DNA of 10,320 nt from NCBI GenBank assembly GCA_001603415.1, contig LUYY01000049.1, positions 1 through 10,320 of the forward strand. The letters run 5' to 3'. The notes under the pieces are model-generated. The model saw only the letters and a list, made by a program, of their open reading frames with translations. It did no database searches and was not told the origin of the DNA. Source of the DNA: Bacteroidales bacterium Bact_07. Lineage in GTDB: Bacteria > Bacteroidota > Bacteroidia > Bacteroidales > Tenuifilaceae. The first letter of the stretch is position 1; every line of letters begins with the position of its first letter. Shown piece after piece: positions 7,948-10,320 of this stretch. Both the position numbers and the translations under genes were made by a program.

Positions 7948-8086
7948 GAAACCACGTCAGAAGTGTGGTTTTAAGAGGTTGGGGCAGAGCCAGTCCCGCG
8001 CAGCGGGAACTCGAACGTGCGGCCCAGCGTCAGCCATCATTAAATACAAGTAAGGGTTTTTAACTAAGTGGCTGAGATTAAAAAAA
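7948..8086. repeat. Repeat unit 3, adjacent to the tRNA unit
   Basis: The hairpin at 7949-7971 has changes in both arms (GTC and AGT) that keep two G-U wobble pairs in plus-strand RNA but give A-C mismatches in minus-strand RNA. The core is 7969-8052 and has CCCA in place of CCCC in its closing arm. The linker reaches the T-tract complement of the tRNA terminator. On the minus strand this hairpin is followed by an eight-T run, so it could act as a backup terminator for the tRNA. Confidence 0.9.
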
Positions 8087-8110
8087 GAAACCACGCCTAA
8101 AGCGTGGTTT
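8080..8110 (-). terminator. Rho-independent terminator of tRNA-fMet
   Basis: On the minus strand, the stem AAACCACGC/GCGTGGTTT (8110-8102 and 8096-8088) with a 5-nt loop is followed by C and seven Ts (8086-8080). It begins only four nucleotides after the tRNA discriminator base. The same hairpin opens each upstream-coordinate repeat unit. Confidence 0.85.
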
Positions 8111-8114
8111 TTAG

Positions 8115-8187
<73 letters not shown>

Positions 8188-8203
8188 ATCCAGTTTGCGA
8201 GTG

Positions 8204-8234
8204 CAAATATAGTCAAGTTCCCATTAACAACAAA
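8204..8234 (-). promoter_or_regulatory. Bacteroidota consensus promoter of tRNA-fMet
   Basis: On the minus strand, TTTG (8234-8231) is followed by a 19-nt spacer and TATATTTG (8211-8204). Both elements and the spacing match the known -33/-7 promoter of the primary sigma factor in Bacteroidota. The -7 element ends 16 nt before the mature tRNA 5' end, leaving a short leader for RNase P. Confidence 0.85.
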
Positions 8235-8332
8235 ATCTAATTAATTTTTTTTAACATAACCGAATGTTTTTGCTCTTTACATATCGTATTTTGCTACATT
8301 TAAAATATCTTGCATGCCCATCGGTGGTGTTT

Positions 8333-9772
8333 ATGAGAAAGATATTTGCTACAAATTTGATTTTTCTGTTACTTCTCAATGTGGTAATAAAGCCGCTGTG
8401 GATATTTGCTATTGATCGAAATGTGCAAATAGCACTGGGAGCTCAAGAGTATGGTTTTTACTTTGCACTCTTCAATTTCTCGCTTCTTTTCAATTTTTTG
8501 CTCGATCTTGGCATCACCAACTTCAATAATCGCGAAATCAGCTACTATCCTCATATGATTTCGCAACAGTTCTCTAGCATTGTAGTAATCAAATTGGCTT
8601 TGGCCATAATTTATCTATTGGTTACCGTTGGTTTTGCTGTTGCACTGGGTTTTGGGAGCAGGCATATAGCACTTTTGGCGATATTAACATTAAACCAGGT
8701 TTTGGCTTCGTTCCTGCTTTTTATTAGATCAAACTTAAATGGACTTCAGCTTTTCAAGGCCGATAGCATTTTGAGTGTCATGGATAAGGCCATGGTTATT
8801 GTTTTGGTATCGTTTCTCCTTTGGGGAAATCTGAACTTTAGGTTTACCGTTGAGATGTTTGCTTTAACTCAAACCATTTCGTACCTTATTACCATAGCTA
8901 TAGCGTTTTGGCTGCTTAAGGGCAAATACAGCATTGCTATTTATCGCCAATTCGATAGGTTCACCATTGCAGGTTTAGTCAAAAAAGGGTTTCCCTTTGC
9001 AGTACTGGTTTTACTAATGACCTTATATAGCAGGCTCGATACCGTTTTAATAGAACGTTTAAGTCCCGATGGTGCTGTATCGGCAGGAATATACGCTCAG
9101 GCGTTTAGGCTTTTCGATGCCTTCAATATGTACTCTTACCTGTTTGCTGCACTAATGTTACCAATTTTTGCGCGCATGATGAGTAACCATGAGGATATCA
9201 AGGATATATTTAACTTTTCGGTTCATCTGCTTCTCATTCCCGTTATTGCTATTGCTATACCAACAATGATTTATAGGTACCCCGTAATGACTATTCTGTA
9301 TCATGAGCATATAGAAATTTCTGCAAAAGCATTAGTTCTTCTGATGGGTTCTTTCATTTTTGTGGCATTTGCATACCTTTTTGGAACCGCATTAACTGCA
9401 ATGGGCAAAATATGGCTACTTTGCAGGATCTCATTGGTCGTCGTAATATTTAGTTTCCTCTCCAACGTAATGCTCATCCCCAGGTTTGGTATTTTAGGTG
9501 CAGCTGTTGCTAACCTGGTTGCAAACGGTTTGGCAGCAATACTTCAGGGCTATTTTTTCATTCAAAATCAAAAGGGGGTAATTGGCAGATCATCGGCTTT
9601 GAAAATCTCTCTATATGTATCCCTATACTTATTGGTTTGCTTGACGGTGCGGTACACTATTGGCAATAATCTGGTAGGATTTTTGATCTCAACTGCTTCG
9701 AGCCTCATCATTATATTTGGGCTTCGTTTGCTTACAATCAAGACAGTTTATAGCTTTGTTAAGGGTATATGA
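8333..9772 (+). CDS. Oligosaccharide flippase-type polysaccharide transporter (Wzx/MATE-like)
   Basis: This 479-residue integral membrane protein has about 14 hydrophobic spans along its full length, the size and layout of the polysaccharide biosynthesis/Wzx family in the MOP superfamily. These proteins move lipid-linked glycans across the inner membrane. Family-like features include the LFNFLLDLGITNFNNRE segment after the second span, the SRLDTVLIERL segment in the middle, and GIYAQAFRLFDAFNMYS in the following span. The frame is open from an ATG at 8264, but the start at 8333 (MRKIFATN) is preferred because it directly precedes the first span as in relatives; the upstream 23 residues add an extra hydrophobic piece. 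A weak promoter candidate is TTTG at 8269-8272 with TACATTTA at 8295-8302, but its spacer is 22 nt. No glycosyltransferase or other glycan gene lies within the window, so the substrate is unknown. Confidence 0.88.
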   Translation: MRKIFATNLIFLLLLNVVIKPLWIFAIDRNVQIALGAQEYGFYFALFNFSLLFNFLLDLGITNFNNREISYYPHMISQQFSSIVVIKLALAIIYLLVTVGFAVALGFGSRHIALLAILTLNQVLASFLLFIRSNLNGLQLFKADSILSVMDKAMVIVLVSFLLWGNLNFRFTVEMFALTQTISYLITIAIAFWLLKGKYSIAIYRQFDRFTIAGLVKKGFPFAVLVLLMTLYSRLDTVLIERLSPDGAVSAGIYAQAFRLFDAFNMYSYLFAALMLPIFARMMSNHEDIKDIFNFSVHLLLIPVIAIAIPTMIYRYPVMTILYHEHIEISAKALVLLMGSFIFVAFAYLFGTALTAMGKIWLLCRISLVVVIFSFLSNVMLIPRFGILGAAVANLVANGLAAILQGYFFIQNQKGVIGRSSALKISLYVSLYLLVCLTVRYTIGNNLVGFLISTASSLIIIFGLRLLTIKTVYSFVKGI

Positions 9773-9809
9773 TAGTGTATTTAATCAAGCCCATGCGCTT
9801 GGTTGTCAA

Positions 9810-9837
9810 AAAGCATTTGCTTTAGTTCTTTTTTTTT
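9810..9837 (+). terminator. Possible weak terminator after the flippase gene
   Basis: A short hairpin, AAAGC-ATTT-GCTTT (9810-9823), is followed by a T run at 9829-9837. Another five-base stem, CAAGC/GCTTG at 9786-9801, lies just upstream. The stem is short and AT-rich, so termination may be partial. It overlaps the promoter of the following gene. Confidence 0.4.
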
Positions 9838-9847
9838 AATACTTTTG
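9816..9847 (+). promoter_or_regulatory. Promoter of the SiaC-family gene
   Basis: TTTG at 9816-9819, a 20-nt spacer and TACTTTTG at 9840-9847 match the Bacteroidota -33/-7 consensus exactly. Transcription would start near 9853 and give a leader of about 33 nt. The gene is thus likely transcribed separately from the flippase. Confidence 0.7.
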
Positions 9848-9855
9848 ACATTAGT

Positions 9856-9870
9856 CCTTAATTTTTAAGG
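9856..9870 (+). repeat. Perfect short inverted repeat in the SiaC-gene leader
   Basis: CCTTAA-TTT-TTAAGG lies directly after the predicted transcription start and 15 nt before the ATG at 9886. It could be an operator half-site pair or a weak 5' hairpin. The stem is AT-rich and may be chance. Confidence 0.5.
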
Positions 9871-9885
9871 TTAAATCCTAAGCGA

Positions 9886-10320
9886 ATGGGAATACTCATC
9901 GAAAAAACACAGGATTGTCCCTATGTAAATTTCTCTGAGGAAGGGATACTGGAAATTGAAGGTCGTTCAATTACCGAAGATCCCTTTACTTTTTGGCAAC
10001 CTCTTTTAGAATGGGTTGAAAATTACTGTCAGAGACCCATGCCTAAAACTCAGGTTATCATATTTTTAGAGTATTCAAATAGTAGTTCAAATAAGTATAT
10101 TAGTGAAATTTTCCGTAAGCTCGAGGAGGTTCATGGCACTAAAACCCAAGTTTCAGTTAAATGGCGCCATGAACTCGAGGACGATGCTATCCTCCAGTTA
10201 GGACATGATTTTGCATCAATCTTCGATTTACCTTTCGAATTTATTGGGGTAGATGTGGAAAAGGAGCGGTTCAAAAAGATTAAGATTCGTAGCAAGAAAA
10301 CCGGAAGCGAGGCCATAATT
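9886..10320 (+). CDS. SiaC-family (DUF1987) regulatory phosphoprotein, 3' end cut by the window
   Basis: The frame from the ATG at 9886 stays open for 145 codons to the window end. The protein matches the SiaC/DUF1987 family, a small cytoplasmic STAS-like phosphoprotein. Conserved-looking parts are the PF(x)FWQPLLEWVENY helix (33-47), the strand and loop IIFLEYSNSSSNKY (58-71), the EIFRKLEEVH helix (74-83), VKWRHELEDDAIL (91-103) and LGHDFASIFDLPFEF (105-119). In Pseudomonas SiaC the phosphorylated residue is a threonine in YLNTSS; here the aligned site reads YSNSSS, with S66 in that position. The family is phosphorylated by SiaB-type kinases and dephosphorylated by SiaA-type PP2C phosphatases, and in Pseudomonas it activates the diguanylate cyclase SiaD. 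The core is complete; only the charged C-terminal tail after about residue 125, longer than in Pseudomonas SiaC, runs past the end. No kinase or cyclase partner is visible within the window. Confidence 0.85.
   Translation, partial: MGILIEKTQDCPYVNFSEEGILEIEGRSITEDPFTFWQPLLEWVENYCQRPMPKTQVIIFLEYSNSSSNKYISEIFRKLEEVHGTKTQVSVKWRHELEDDAILQLGHDFASIFDLPFEFIGVDVEKERFKKIKIRSKKTGSEAII

Larger units (their letters stand above)
7660..8086. repeat. Tandem array of three ~143-bp tRNA-3'-end-like repeat units
   Basis: Three units start at 7660, 7803 and 7948 (periods 143, 145 and 139). A fourth hairpin at 8087 begins the tRNA-fMet terminator, so the array runs in phase into the tRNA gene. Each unit consists of a hairpin (AAACCACGC/GCGTGGTTT type), an 84-nt GC-rich core, and an AT-rich linker ending in a variant of GCTGAGATTAAAAAAA. 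The cores (7681-7764, 7824-7907, 7969-8052) are equal in length, without indels, and vary at only three positions among the copies. The linkers and hairpins vary more. Each core contains GGGGC/GCCCC outer arms and an inner TCCCGC-GCA-GCGGGA hairpin. Aligned to the tRNA unit, a core matches its 3' end and T-arm, interrupted by about 19 extra nucleotides. No credible coding sequence is present. Confidence 0.93.

Noticed and set aside
7660..8112. CRISPR array
   Set aside because: The units are 139-145 bp, the conserved core is 84 nt, and the linkers between cores are homologous to one another rather than unique. There are only three copies and no cas genes.
8264..8332. The 23-residue N-terminal extension of the flippase frame
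   Set aside because: The ATG at 8264 would place the weak promoter candidate inside the coding region and add a hydrophobic stretch before the normal family start. The ATG at 8333 fits better.

Overview
The window looks like a chromosomal segment from a Bacteroidota species, probably Bacteroidales. The evidence is the TAnnTTTG-type promoter motifs, the lack of Shine-Dalgarno sequences, a moderately AT-rich composition, and protein types typical of that phylum: a two-component-regulator propeller with Y_Y_Y domain fused to a SpoIIE-type phosphatase, a hybrid histidine kinase with a C-terminal Hpt domain, and a SiaC-family (DUF1987) phosphoprotein. The genus cannot be fixed from sequence reading alone.

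Layout. (1) 59-3373 (+) encodes a 1104-residue membrane sensor: a periplasmic beta-propeller, a Y_Y_Y domain, one membrane span, a coiled coil and a PP2C/SpoIIE phosphatase. (2) 3370-5892 (-) encodes a hybrid sensor kinase that converges on it; the two stop codons share the palindrome TTAA. (3) 5919-6229 holds no recognisable gene, and a strong bidirectional terminator follows at 6230-6263. (4) 6276-7400 (-) is an exported protein of unknown function with an N-terminal DUF2846-like domain and a probable C-terminal beta-barrel. (5) 7401-8332 is non-coding. It holds a tandem array of three ~143-bp units (7660-8086), each with a nearly invariant 84-nt GC-rich core. The array runs directly into the terminator and 3' end of an initiator tRNA-fMet gene (8115-8187, -), which has a textbook Bacteroidota promoter at 8204-8234. 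(6) 8333-9772 (+) is a 14-span oligosaccharide flippase-type transporter. (7) 9886-10320 (+) is the 5' part of a SiaC-family gene with its own promoter; it runs off the end of the window.

How the genes may fit together. The phosphatase and the SiaC-type protein at opposite ends belong to families that act together in the SiaABCD pathway of Pseudomonas, where the PP2C phosphatase SiaA dephosphorylates SiaC and the kinase SiaB phosphorylates it. The hybrid kinase has no output domain and must pass its phosphate to a response regulator elsewhere. The flippase has no glycosyltransferase neighbours here.

The least expected element is the repeat array. Its units share the tRNA-fMet terminator hairpin and a segment resembling the tRNA 3' half (T-arm and 3' acceptor strand), interrupted by about 19 nt that form a small GC hairpin. 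They look like tRNA-3'-end-derived tandem repeats, which may be remnants of past integrations or a structured RNA family.
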